Source: Paraoerskovia marina DSM 21750
GTDB taxonomy: Bacteria > Actinomycetota > Actinomycetes > Actinomycetales > Cellulomonadaceae
NCBI RefSeq assembly: GCF_000701465.1
Contig: NZ_JNIY01000004.1
Span: 558,001-622,000, forward strand
Direction: 5' to 3'
Length of the DNA: 64,000 nt
A program made the translations under genes and the position numbers. The first letter of the stretch is position 1, and each line of letters begins with the position of its first letter. The notes beneath the pieces are model-generated. The model had not been told where the DNA came from. It saw only the letters and a program-made list of their open reading frames with translations, and made no database searches. Shown here in pieces: positions 31,877 to 40,597 of this stretch.

Positions 31877-34471
31877 GTGAGAGCTATCCGTCGATTCACC
31901 GTCCGAACGCTGCTGCCCCGCGAGATCGCCGACCTGGACGACCTGGCGCACGACCTCCGCTGGTCGTGGCACGAGCCGTCGCGCAGGATCTTCGCCGACC
32001 TCGACCCCGAGCTGTGGCGCGAGGTCCACGGCGACCCCGTCGCGCTCCTCGGCGCGCTCGGTGCGGAGCGCCTGGCGGCGCTCGCGGCCGACCAGGGCTT
32101 CGTCGAGCGCGTGCGTGAGGCCGTGCGTGACCTGCGCGACTATCACGAGCGCGACCGCTGGTACCAGCACCGCGCGGAGGAGCTCGCCGGGTCGCCGACC
32201 CCGCTGCCGCGCGCGATCGCGTACTTCTCGCCGGAGTTCGGCATCACGTCGGTCCTGCCCCAGTACTCGGGCGGCCTCGGGATCCTCGCCGGTGACCACC
32301 TCAAGTCCGCGAGCGACCTCGGTGTGCCGATCGTCGGCGTCGGACTCCTCTACGGCTCCGGGTACTTCAAGCAGTCCCTGACCCGCGACGGTTGGCAGGC
32401 GGAGACCTACCCCGTCCTCGACCCCGACGGGCTCCCGCTGAGCGTCCTTCGAGAGGAGGACGGCAGCCCGGCCGTCGTGACTGTCGGGCTGCCCGGGGGC
32501 CGTGCGCTGCACGCGCACGTCCGCGTCGCCACCGTCGGGCGGGTCCCGCTCCTCCTGCTCGACGCCAACGTCCCGGAGAACGACGACGCCGCGCGCAAGG
32601 TCACCGACCGGCTCTACGGCGGAGGCGGCGAGCACCGGCTGCAGCAGGAGCTCCTGCTCGGCGTCGGCGGCGTCCGCGCGCTCCGGCTCTGGTCGCGTCT
32701 GACGGGCGCGCCCGCGCCGGAGGTCTACCACACCAACGAGGGACACGCGGGGTTCCTCGGTGTCGAGCGGATCCGCGAGCTCGTCGAGTCGGGGCTCACC
32801 TACGTCGAGGCGCTCGAGTCCGTGCGTGCCGGCACCGTCTTCACCACGCACACGCCCGTCCCCGCCGGGATCGACCGGTTCGGCCGCGACCTGATCGGCA
32901 CCTACTTCGGGGGCGAGTGCGCTCTGCCGGGCGTGCCCGTGGAGCAGGTGCTCGCGCTGGGGGCCGAGGACTACGACGGCGGTGACCCGACGGTCTTCAA
33001 CATGGCCGTGATGGGACTGCGCCTCGGAGGCCGCGCCAACGGTGTCTCGCTCCTGCACGGCGAGGTCTCGCGCGGGATGTTCAACGGGCTCTGGCCCGGG
33101 TTCGACGCCCGGGAGGTGCCGATCACCTCGGTCACCAACGGCGTCCACTCGCCGACCTGGGTCGCGTCGGAGATCCTCGACCTGCAGCGTGACCGGCTCG
33201 GCATCGACCCGGTCGCGTCTCCCTCCGCCTCGTTCGACGGGTGGCTCGGCGACGGGGTCGGCGACGAGGAGCTGTGGGCATTGCGGCACACCCTGCGCTC
33301 GCGGCTCGTCGAGGAGGGCCGGCGTCGCGTCCGCAAGTCGTGGCGCGACCGCGGGGCCAGCCCCGCCGAGCTCGGGTGGGTCGACGACGTCCTTTCGCCC
33401 GACGTCCTCACGATCGGGTTCGCGCGTCGGGTGCCGACATACAAGCGTCTGACGCTGATGCTGCGCGACCCCGAGCGTCTGCGCACGCTGCTGACCGACC
33501 CGGAGCGGCCCGTGCAGCTGGTCGTCGCCGGCAAGTCGCACCCTGCCGACGACCAGGGCAAGCGTCTGATCCAGCAGCTCGTGCGGTTCGCCGACGAGCA
33601 CGACGTGCGTCACCGCATCGTCTTCCTGCCCAACTACGACATCGCGATGGCGCAGGACCTCTACCCGGGCTGCGACGTCTGGCTCAACAACCCGCTGCGC
33701 CCGTTGGAGGCCTCGGGGACGTCCGGCATGAAGTCCTCGCTCAACGGCGGCCTCAACCTCTCCATCCTCGACGGATGGTGGGACGAGTGGTTCGACGGCG
33801 AGAACGGCTGGGCGATCCCCACGGCCGACGGGGTCGATGACCCCGACCACCGCGACGACCTCGAGGCCGCCGCGTTGTACGACCTGATCGAGCAGCAGGT
33901 CGCGCCCCGTTTCTACGACCGGGACGAGCGCGGTGTCCCCGTGCGGTGGCTGCAGATGATCCGACACACCCTGGCCTCGCTCGGCCCGAAGGTGCAGGCC
34001 ACCCGCATGGTCGCCGAGTACGCCGAGCGCCTGTACGCCCCGGCGGCCGCGGCAGGACGCGCGCTGGACGCCGACCGCTTCTCCGGTGCGCGCGAGCTGG
34101 CCGACTGGAAGGGGCGTGTGCGGTCGGGGTGGGACCGCGTGCGCGTCGACCACGTCGAGTCCGGCGGGCTCGGCGAGGTGCCGCAGGTCGGCGACGAGCT
34201 GTCGGTGCGAGCCTTCGTCTCGCTCGGCGACCTCGGGCCGGACGACGTCGAGGTGCAGGTCGTGCACGGCGCCGTGGGGGAGGACGACTACATCGAGGAG
34301 TTCACCACGACCCCGCTGGCACTCGCCGAGACCTTCGAGGCGGGACGGTGCTCCTTCGGGGGCGCCGTGCGGCTGGAGGCCTCCGGTCCGTTCGGCTACA
34401 CCGTGCGGGTGGTGCCTCGGCACACCGGGCTTCCGTCGTCCGCCGACATGGGGCTCGTGGCGAACGCCTGA
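31877..34471 (+). CDS. glgP: Alpha-glucan phosphorylase
   Basis: This 864-residue GT35 enzyme releases glucose-1-phosphate from the non-reducing ends of glycogen or maltodextrin. It belongs to the shorter bacterial type with an N-terminal DUF3417 region (MRAIRRFTVRTLLPREIADL) and YFSPEFGITSVLPQYSGGLGILAGDHLK. The pyridoxal-phosphate lysine is in EASGTSGMKSSLNGGLN. In some actinobacteria this type works as a maltodextrin phosphorylase opposing GlgE. The start is GTG, probably leaderless. The stop is 14 bases before an inverted-repeat element at 34486. Confidence 0.94.
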   Translation: MRAIRRFTVRTLLPREIADLDDLAHDLRWSWHEPSRRIFADLDPELWREVHGDPVALLGALGAERLAALAADQGFVERVREAVRDLRDYHERDRWYQHRAEELAGSPTPLPRAIAYFSPEFGITSVLPQYSGGLGILAGDHLKSASDLGVPIVGVGLLYGSGYFKQSLTRDGWQAETYPVLDPDGLPLSVLREEDGSPAVVTVGLPGGRALHAHVRVATVGRVPLLLLDANVPENDDAARKVTDRLYGGGGEHRLQQELLLGVGGVRALRLWSRLTGAPAPEVYHTNEGHAGFLGVERIRELVESGLTYVEALESVRAGTVFTTHTPVPAGIDRFGRDLIGTYFGGECALPGVPVEQVLALGAEDYDGGDPTVFNMAVMGLRLGGRANGVSLLHGEVSRGMFNGLWPGFDAREVPITSVTNGVHSPTWVASEILDLQRDRLGIDPVASPSASFDGWLGDGVGDEELWALRHTLRSRLVEEGRRRVRKSWRDRGASPAELGWVDDVLSPDVLTIGFARRVPTYKRLTLMLRDPERLRTLLTDPERPVQLVVAGKSHPADDQGKRLIQQLVRFADEHDVRHRIVFLPNYDIAMAQDLYPGCDVWLNNPLRPLEASGTSGMKSSLNGGLNLSILDGWWDEWFDGENGWAIPTADGVDDPDHRDDLEAAALYDLIEQQVAPRFYDRDERGVPVRWLQMIRHTLASLGPKVQATRMVAEYAERLYAPAAAAGRALDADRFSGARELADWKGRVRSGWDRVRVDHVESGGLGEVPQVGDELSVRAFVSLGDLGPDDVEVQVVHGAVGEDDYIEEFTTTPLALAETFEAGRCSFGGAVRLEASGPFGYTVRVVPRHTGLPSSADMGLVANA

Positions 34472-34485
34472 CCTCCGACCCCTTG

Positions 34486-34558
34486 CGCCGAGGTCGACCC
34501 GTACACGCGAGGTAGTGCCTGCCAGGGTCGACCTCGCGCGTACGGGTCGACCTCGGCG
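34486..34558. repeat. Palindromic repeat copy A
   Basis: This 73-base element has two 28-base arms (34486-34513 and 34531-34558) with a single mismatch and a 17-base loop, AGTGCCTGCCAGGGTCG. An inverted copy, loop included, lies at 35599-35670. It could double as a terminator for glgP. The type is REP/REPIN-like; no transposase is present in the window. Confidence 0.85.
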
Positions 34559-34622
34559 GGGCGATATCCACAGATTCCGGCGGCGCGAGCCACGGGGCGG
34601 TCGGGCCCGGCAGGCTCGGACC

Positions 34623-35600
34623 ATGGAGACCTTCCCACGTCCGAGCCGGGCGATCGGTTCCGCGGACCCCCGAGTGCTGGTTCCGCGCACTCTCCCGACG
34701 TCGGAGTCCTACGACCCGGTCGAGCGCGCCGAACAGCTTCGACGGGTGCGCTCGGGTTCGCTCGTCCGGGTACGACGCGGCGTCTACGTCCACGCCGAGA
34801 CCGGCCCTGCCGACGGGCCCGCTCGCGCACGGCAGCAGCATCTGCTGCGTCAGGTGCGCGGAGTGACCGAGCGGTTCACCACGCCGTACTGGTTCAGCCA
34901 CGAGACCGCCGCGCTCCTCTGGGGCTGCTGGACCTGGCGGCTGGGGACCGAGATCCACCTGACGCAGCTCGGACGCCCGAAGGTTCGCCCCGAGGCGGAC
35001 CCGTCCACCCGCCGGCACTGGACGGCACTCGACCCGCGGGACCGGGCGACGTCGGACGGGGTCCCGCTGACGAGCCTCGAGCGCACGGTCGTCGACTGTG
35101 CGAGGACGCTGCGACCGGCGCAGGCGCTCGTCATTGCCGACTCCGCACTGCGGATCGGGGCCGACCCGCGCGGCATCGCGCGATGTCTCGACGCGGCCCG
35201 GGGACGCCGCGGGGTGCGTCGCGCGCGTCAGACTCTCGAGATCGTCGACGCTGCGTCGGAGTCGCCCGGGGAGACGGTCGTGCGGTGGATGCTGCACGAC
35301 GCCGGTCTGCCGGCGATGACGCACGGCGTCGAGGTCACGACGCGACGCGGACTCTTCCGCCTGGACCTGGCCGACGTCGCCGCGAAGGTCGCGATCGAGT
35401 TCGACGGCGCCGTCAAGTACGGCGGTGCGTTCGGAGACGGCGCGTCGAAGCTCTGGGCGGAGAAGCAGCGTCACGACGCGCTCACGGAGCAGGGGTGGAC
35501 GGTCATCCACGTGACCTGGGACGAACTCGGCGACACCGTCGGCCTGGCCGGTCGCGTGCGAACCGCGCGTGCGGCGGGGCGCCGAGAACCGAGAGCCTGA
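34623..35600 (+). CDS. AbiEi-like wing plus DUF559/VSR-like nuclease-fold protein
   Basis: This 325-residue protein has an AbiEi-type winged-helix part (residues about 31-60, AEQLRRVRSGSLVRVRRGVYV region). Its C-terminal domain of about 90 residues carries a PD-(D/E)XK-like set: D248/D251 in LDLAD, E259 and D261 in AIEFDG, K265 in AVKY, then EKQRHDAL and GWTVIHVTWDEL. This matches DUF559/VSR-like proteins common in actinobacteria and often labelled type IV antitoxin. The function is unproven; DNA cleavage is inferred. It stands alone, with no obvious toxin partner, and lies inside inverted palindromic repeats; its stop touches copy B. Confidence 0.82.
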   Translation: METFPRPSRAIGSADPRVLVPRTLPTSESYDPVERAEQLRRVRSGSLVRVRRGVYVHAETGPADGPARARQQHLLRQVRGVTERFTTPYWFSHETAALLWGCWTWRLGTEIHLTQLGRPKVRPEADPSTRRHWTALDPRDRATSDGVPLTSLERTVVDCARTLRPAQALVIADSALRIGADPRGIARCLDAARGRRGVRRARQTLEIVDAASESPGETVVRWMLHDAGLPAMTHGVEVTTRRGLFRLDLADVAAKVAIEFDGAVKYGGAFGDGASKLWAEKQRHDALTEQGWTVIHVTWDELGDTVGLAGRVRTARAAGRREPRA

Positions 35601-35670
35601 CGAGGTCGACCCGTGCGCGCGACGTCGACCCTGGCAGGCACTACCTCGCGCGCACGGGTCGACCTCGGCG
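35599..35670. repeat. Palindromic repeat copy B (inverted copy of A)
   Basis: This 72-base element is the reverse complement of copy A with only four differences in the first 70 aligned bases. One pair of differences (A-T to G-C in the stem) is compensatory, and another change repairs the mismatch of copy A. It begins at the stop codon of the enclosed gene and ends 18 bases before the stop of the convergent FAD oxidoreductase, so it may terminate both. Confidence 0.85.
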
Positions 35671-35688
35671 GAAGCGCCCGGGACGGGA

Positions 35689-37374
35689 TCAGGCCAGAGC
35701 GGCCGCCACCGCGCGCCCCGCCACCCGGCCGGAGTGCAGGCACCCACCCAGGAACGTGCCCTCCAGCGCACGGTGCCCGTGGACGCCGCCACCCCCGAAG
35801 CCCGCCGCCTCGCCCGCGGCCCACAGCCCAGGCAGCACCTCGCCCGCCGACGTCAGCACCCGCGCACGGTCGTCGGTGTGCAGGCCGCCGAGCGTCTTGC
35901 GCGTCAGCACGGAGAGTCGGACGGCGAGCAGGGGCCCGTCCTTCGGGTCGGTGAGAGCCCGGGGCGGGGCGACCCGCATGAGGCGGTCGACGCTGAACCG
36001 GCGCGCCGCCGCGATCGCCGTGACCTGGGGGTCCTTGCCGAGCCCGGACGTGACCTGCGCGTCCCGGGCCGTGACGAGCGCTGCGAGCGCCGCAGGGTCG
36101 ACGACGCCGCGGGACCCGGGTGTGGCGTCGGTCAGGGCGTTCATGCCCGCGGCCAGTGAGGCGACGTCGTCGGCGAAGACGAACTCATCGGACTCCATGG
36201 CGAACCGGGCCACGGGTCCGGTCGCGCCGGGGAGCACGCGGTCGGCGAGCAGACGCAGGTCCCGGCCGGTGAGGTCGGGGTTCTGCTCGGAGCCGGAGAG
36301 AGCGAACTCGGTCTCCATGATCGCGCGGTTGAGCACGAACCAGGAGTGGTCGTCGCCGCGTGCGGTGATGTGTTCGAGCGCCCCGAGGGCGTCGAAGCCC
36401 GGGAACAGCGGTGCGGGCAGACGGCCGCCGTCGGCGTCGACCCAGAGCGAGGACGGGCCGGGCAGGATGCGGATCCCGTGGTTCGACCAGACGGGGGAGT
36501 GGTTCGCGATCCCCTCGGGGTAGTGCCACATCCGGTCCTCGTGGACGAGCGCCCCGCCTGCCGCCGACGCCACACCGAGGAACTCACCGTCGGTCGAGTC
36601 GGGGACCCCGGAGAGCATCCGGGCCGGCAGCGTCCCGGAGCTCGCGGGCCACCGCTCCCGGACGAGGTCGTGGTTCGCGCCGATGCCGCCGCTCGCGACC
36701 ACGACGGCCTGGGCGGAGATCTCGACCTGATCGACGACGTCTCGCGCGCTACGGACGCCGCGTTCGGCCGGGCTCGGGGCGAGCACGTCCGCACGCACAC
36801 CGGTGACCTCACCGTCGGTGGTGACGAGTTCTGTCGCGCGGTGCCGGAACCGCATGTCGACGAGTCCGGCCGCGTGCGCGTCGAGCAGACGGCGGACGAA
36901 CGGCTCGAGCAGGCCTGGCCCGGTGCCCCACGTGACGTGGAACCGCGGCACCGTGTTGCCGTGCCCGCCGGCCGCGTACCCGCCGCGCTCCGCCCACTGC
37001 ACGAGCGGGAACCAGCGGACGCCGAGGCCGTGCAGCCAGGGGCGCATCTCGGTCGCCGCGAAGTCCACGAACCGCTCGGCCCACGCGTAGCCCCACCGGT
37101 CCGGCCCGTGCCCGTCCGCGGCGCCGGGGGCGAACTGCGCCGAGCCGAGCCAGTCGGCGAGCGCCAGGTCCGCGGAGTCACGCACGCCGAGCCGACGCTG
37201 CTCCGGGGTGTCGACGAGGAACAGCCCGCCGAAGGACCACCACGCCTGTCCGCCGAGCGCGGCGGGTGGTTCCTGGTCGAGCAGGGTCACGTGGTGCCCG
37301 GAGGCTGTCAGCTCTGCCGCCGTGACGAGGCCGGAGAGGCCCGCGCCGATGACGACGACGTCGGTGTCGGTCAT
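35689..37374 (-). CDS. FAD-dependent oxidoreductase (ketosteroid dehydrogenase-like)
   Basis: This 561-residue flavoprotein has the N-terminal FAD-binding motif VVVIGAGLSGLVTAAEL, then GGQAWWSFGGLF, and a C-terminal FAD motif GLWAAGEAAGFGGGGVHG. It matches the 'FAD-binding dehydrogenase' group of the fumarate reductase/3-ketosteroid delta-1-dehydrogenase superfamily (COG3573). The real substrate is unknown, and no steroid or fumarate genes are nearby. The ATG at 37374 follows a TACGCT -10 element by 7 bases. Confidence 0.87.
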   Translation of the reverse strand: MTDTDVVVIGAGLSGLVTAAELTASGHHVTLLDQEPPAALGGQAWWSFGGLFLVDTPEQRRLGVRDSADLALADWLGSAQFAPGAADGHGPDRWGYAWAERFVDFAATEMRPWLHGLGVRWFPLVQWAERGGYAAGGHGNTVPRFHVTWGTGPGLLEPFVRRLLDAHAAGLVDMRFRHRATELVTTDGEVTGVRADVLAPSPAERGVRSARDVVDQVEISAQAVVVASGGIGANHDLVRERWPASSGTLPARMLSGVPDSTDGEFLGVASAAGGALVHEDRMWHYPEGIANHSPVWSNHGIRILPGPSSLWVDADGGRLPAPLFPGFDALGALEHITARGDDHSWFVLNRAIMETEFALSGSEQNPDLTGRDLRLLADRVLPGATGPVARFAMESDEFVFADDVASLAAGMNALTDATPGSRGVVDPAALAALVTARDAQVTSGLGKDPQVTAIAAARRFSVDRLMRVAPPRALTDPKDGPLLAVRLSVLTRKTLGGLHTDDRARVLTSAGEVLPGLWAAGEAAGFGGGGVHGHRALEGTFLGGCLHSGRVAGRAVAAALA

Positions 37375-37381
37375 GCACGCG

Positions 37382-37387
37382 AGCGTA
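37382..37387 (-). promoter_or_regulatory. Candidate -10 of the FAD oxidoreductase gene
   Basis: TACGCT on the minus strand ends 7 bases before the ATG. The match is moderate. Confidence 0.35.
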
Positions 37388-37407
37388 GTGCGTGTCCGAC
37401 GACGGCG

Positions 37408-39669
37408 TCAGACTGAGATCCACACCTGCAGGCTCAGCGGCTCGAGCACCGACTCGTCCCCGGGTGCGGCGGTGTTCGCGTCGGGTCCGACGGGGGCGTC
37501 GTCGGGACGTTCCCAGGCGGAGTCCCAGGCGAGCTCCCACGCGGCGGGCCGGGGGCCGTCGAGGTCGTCGGGCAGCTCGACGTCGGTCAGCGTCACCCGG
37601 GCCGCGTCGAGGGACCCGTTGAGCACGACGAGCACGTCGTGGGCCTCGTCCTGCGGTCCTGTCCGCAGCATCTGCACGACGCGCGTGCCGGGGTCGTCCC
37701 AGTCGTCGGGCTGCATCGCGGCGCCATCCGCGCGGTGCCATGACAGGTCGTCGACGGAGGTGCGGAGCCGGTGGCGGGGTCGTCCCAGGAAGAACGCGTC
37801 GGCGCGCAGTGCCCGGTGGGAGCTGCGCAGCGTGAGCAGGTGCTGCACGGTGGCGCGCAGGTCGTCGACGGGGTCCGAGGTCGACCAGTCCATCCAGGAG
37901 ATCTCGTTGTCCTGGCAGTAGGCGTTGTTGTTCCCTCGCTGCGTACGACCCCGCTCGTCGCCGGCGGTGATCATGGGCGTCCCGGCGGAGAGGATCAGCG
38001 TGGCGAGGAGGTTGCGGACGGACCGGCGGCGCAGCGGTGCGATCTCCCCGCCGAGGTCGTCGCCGTCCTCGAGCTCCTTGCGCCGTCCTTCGATGCCGTG
38101 GTTCCACGAGCGGTTGTCGTCGGAGCCGTCGCGCCCGTCCTCGCCGTTGGCCTCGTTGTGCTTGTGGTCGTAGGCGACGAGGTCGGCGAGGGTGAAGCCG
38201 TCGTGCGCGGTGACGAGGTTGATCGAGGCGACGGGTCCGCGGACGAGCGGAGGTTCGCCACCGCCGAAGAGGTCCTGGGATCCCGCGAGGCGAGTGGCGA
38301 GCTCGCGGACGCCGTCTCCCTGGCGGCCGTGCGAGAGCGCGGCGGCGTCGGCGAGCCAGAACTGGCGAACGGCGTCGCGGTAGCGGTCGTTCCACTCGGC
38401 GAACGGGGGAGGGAAGCCGCCCGTGTTCCACCCGCCGAGGCCGACGTCCCAGGGCTCGGCGATCAGCTTGAGGCCCGAGATCACGGGGTCGGTCTGCATC
38501 GCGACGAGAAGTGGGTGGCGCGGGTCGAACCCGTCGGTCTGGCGCGCGGTGCTGACGGCCAGGTCGAACCGGAAGCCGTCCACCCCGATCTCGCTCGCCC
38601 AGTACCGCAGCGAGTCGAGGACGAGCTGGACGACGCGCGAGCGTCGGGTGTCGACGGTGTTCCCGGTGCCCGTCACGTCGTCGTACACGCCGTCGGGGCC
38701 TCGCCGGTAGTAGAGAGAGTCGTCGAGCCCCCGGAAGCTCAGGTGCGGTCCGCCGTCGCCGGCCTCGCCGGTGTGGTTGTAGACGACGTCGAGGATCACC
38801 TCGATCCCTGCCTCGTGCAGCAGGTGCACCATGCCGCGGATCTCGTCGACGACGGCGCCCGCGCCCGCCTCCTGCGCTGCGCGCGTGGCGTACGGGGCGT
38901 GCGGGGCGAAGTAGCCCAGGGTGGCGTAGCCCCAGTAGTTGGTCAGGTCCTTGGCCAGCAGGTGCGGCTCGTCGACGAACGCGTGGACGGGCAGGAGCTC
39001 GACGGTCGTGACGCCGAGGGACCGGAGGTAGTCGATCATGACCGGGTGCGCGAGGCCGGCGTACGTGCCGCGCAGGTGCTCCGGGACCCCCGGGTGGTTC
39101 TGCGTCAGGCCACGGACGTGCGCCTCGTAGACGACGGTCGAGGACCACGGGACGTGGGGCCGCACGATCTCGGGGTGCTGCGGGGCGACGACCACCGAGC
39201 GGGGCACGTGGGGCGCGGAGTCGCGCTCGTCGGCGGGACCGTACGGGTCGCCCTGGACACCCTGGTCGTGCGCGTCGCCCGTCATCTCCTGGCCGTAGGC
39301 GGCGCTGTCGTGGTCGAAACCGCCGACGATCGCGCGGGCGTACGGGTCGACGAGCAGCTTGGCGGGGTTGTGGCGGTGACCCTCCCGGGGTGCCCAGCGG
39401 CCGTAGGTGCGGAAGCCGTAGTGCTGTCCCGCCTCGACGTCCGGGACGTGCCCGTGCCAGATGCCGTAGGTCGGCCCGTCGAGCCGGATCCGGCGCTGCT
39501 CGGCACCGCGTGGGCCGGGCTCGTGCAGGCAGAGCTCGACGGCGTCGGCGTAGGGCGCGGCGACGGCGACGTCGACACCGTCGCCCGCGAGGTGCACGCC
39601 GAGGGGCGGGACGTGCCCGTGGCGGTCGGTCGGCTGCACCGTGGGTCGGTGCGCGGGTGGTTGAGTCAC
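37408..39669 (-). CDS. glgX: Glycogen debranching enzyme
   Basis: This 753-residue GH13 enzyme hydrolyses alpha-1,6 links in phosphorylase-limit glycogen. Order: N-terminal CBM48 domain, catalytic barrel, C-terminal beta domain. Catalytic residues lie in GVDGFRFDLAVS, KLIAEPWDVG and TAHDGFTLADLVAY, and YWGYATLGYFAPHAPYA is GlgX-like. The start is GTG at 39669, chosen because earlier residues in the same frame are unrelated sequence antisense to etfB. It complements GlgP in the same region. A GACAAT -10 lies 6 bases before the start. Confidence 0.94.
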   Translation of the reverse strand: MTQPPAHRPTVQPTDRHGHVPPLGVHLAGDGVDVAVAAPYADAVELCLHEPGPRGAEQRRIRLDGPTYGIWHGHVPDVEAGQHYGFRTYGRWAPREGHRHNPAKLLVDPYARAIVGGFDHDSAAYGQEMTGDAHDQGVQGDPYGPADERDSAPHVPRSVVVAPQHPEIVRPHVPWSSTVVYEAHVRGLTQNHPGVPEHLRGTYAGLAHPVMIDYLRSLGVTTVELLPVHAFVDEPHLLAKDLTNYWGYATLGYFAPHAPYATRAAQEAGAGAVVDEIRGMVHLLHEAGIEVILDVVYNHTGEAGDGGPHLSFRGLDDSLYYRRGPDGVYDDVTGTGNTVDTRRSRVVQLVLDSLRYWASEIGVDGFRFDLAVSTARQTDGFDPRHPLLVAMQTDPVISGLKLIAEPWDVGLGGWNTGGFPPPFAEWNDRYRDAVRQFWLADAAALSHGRQGDGVRELATRLAGSQDLFGGGEPPLVRGPVASINLVTAHDGFTLADLVAYDHKHNEANGEDGRDGSDDNRSWNHGIEGRRKELEDGDDLGGEIAPLRRRSVRNLLATLILSAGTPMITAGDERGRTQRGNNNAYCQDNEISWMDWSTSDPVDDLRATVQHLLTLRSSHRALRADAFFLGRPRHRLRTSVDDLSWHRADGAAMQPDDWDDPGTRVVQMLRTGPQDEAHDVLVVLNGSLDAARVTLTDVELPDDLDGPRPAAWELAWDSAWERPDDAPVGPDANTAAPGDESVLEPLSLQVWISV

Positions 39670-39675
39670 CCGCCC

Positions 39676-39681
39676 ATTGTC
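39676..39681 (-). promoter_or_regulatory. Candidate -10 of glgX
   Basis: GACAAT on the minus strand lies 6 bases before the GTG start. It faces a TAGGCT -10-like hexamer (39738-39743) for etfB in the divergent 109-base region. Confidence 0.42.
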
Positions 39682-39778
39682 GCTGCTCGTCGGTGGCTCG
39701 CGCGACGGACCGGGACGATCCGCGCGTCTCGGGGCGATAGGCTGGCCGCGTCCCGTGCCCGAGGAGGAAGAAGCCCCC

Positions 39779-40588
39779 ATGCGCATCGTCGTTCCCGTCA
39801 AGTACGTTCCGGACATCCAGTCGGACCGGGCGTTCGAGGACTGTCGTCTGGTCCGTGACCCGTCCGAGGGGACGCTCAACGAGCTGGACGAGCACGCGGT
39901 CGAGGCGGCGCTGTCGATCATCGAGTCGCTCGACGACGACGCGCGTGCGGCCAGCGACGTCGTCGTGGTCACCATGGCCGGCCCGGACGCGGACGCGGCC
40001 GTGCGCAAGACCTACCAGATGGGGGTCGACCGCGGGGTCCGGATCTCGGACGAGGGGCTCGAGGGATCCGACTACGCCGGGACCGCGCGGACGCTCGCCG
40101 CCGCGGTGCGCCGTCTCGGCGACGAGACTCCCGTGGACCTCGTGATCACCGGGATGGCGGCGCTCGACGGTCTCGGCTCCGTGGTGCCGGTCTATCTGGC
40201 GGCCGAGCTGGGACTGCCCCAGCTGACCAACGCGTCCGAGCTCGACGTGGACACGGCAGCCCGCACCGCCCGTGTGACGCGCGACCTGGGCCACGTGCAC
40301 GAGGTGCTCGAGGCTCCGCTGCCCGCGGTCGTCTCCGTCAGCGACCACGCGAACCAGCCCCGGTACCCGAACTTCAAGCTCATCATGGCGGCACGCAAGA
40401 AGCCGGTCGAGGAGTGGTCGCTGGCCGACCTCGACGTCGCCGCCGAGACCGTCGGGGAGAGCGGCGCGCGCACCCGCACGTCACGTGCCGAGCCGCGCCC
40501 GCCGCGTCCCGAGGCGGAGATCGTCGTCGACAAGGGCGAGGGCGGGACGGCGCTCGCCGACTTCCTCATCCGCAACGAGCTCGTCTGA
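39779..40588 (+). CDS. etfB: Electron transfer flavoprotein, beta subunit
   Basis: This 269-residue protein is the AMP-binding small subunit of ETF, which takes electrons from acyl-CoA and related dehydrogenases. ETF-beta features include MRIVVPVKYVPDIQSDRAF, LNELDEHAVEAAL, ITGMAALDGLGSVVP and the loop KLIMAARKKPVEEWSL. The ATG at 39779 has GAGGAGGAAG about 9 bases upstream; the longer open frame runs through the divergent promoter. It is followed after 9 bases by etfA. Confidence 0.95.
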   Translation: MRIVVPVKYVPDIQSDRAFEDCRLVRDPSEGTLNELDEHAVEAALSIIESLDDDARAASDVVVVTMAGPDADAAVRKTYQMGVDRGVRISDEGLEGSDYAGTARTLAAAVRRLGDETPVDLVITGMAALDGLGSVVPVYLAAELGLPQLTNASELDVDTAARTARVTRDLGHVHEVLEAPLPAVVSVSDHANQPRYPNFKLIMAARKKPVEEWSLADLDVAAETVGESGARTRTSRAEPRPPRPEAEIVVDKGEGGTALADFLIRNELV

Positions 40589-40597
40589 GAGGCCATC

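Noticed and set aside
31805-34690. 961-codon minus-strand frame over glgP
   Set aside because: It lies opposite a clear phosphorylase and has no motif.
34623-35600. Classic AbiE type IV toxin-antitoxin pair
   Set aside because: Only the AbiEi-like part is present and no nucleotidyltransferase toxin (AbiEii) gene is adjacent.
35689-37374. True 3-ketosteroid dehydrogenase
   Set aside because: Family similarity is general; no steroid genes are nearby, so the specific name was not used.
37178-40348. 1,056-codon minus-strand frame over glgX and etfB
   Set aside because: Its middle part is glgX in another frame, rich in arginine and alanine; not a protein.
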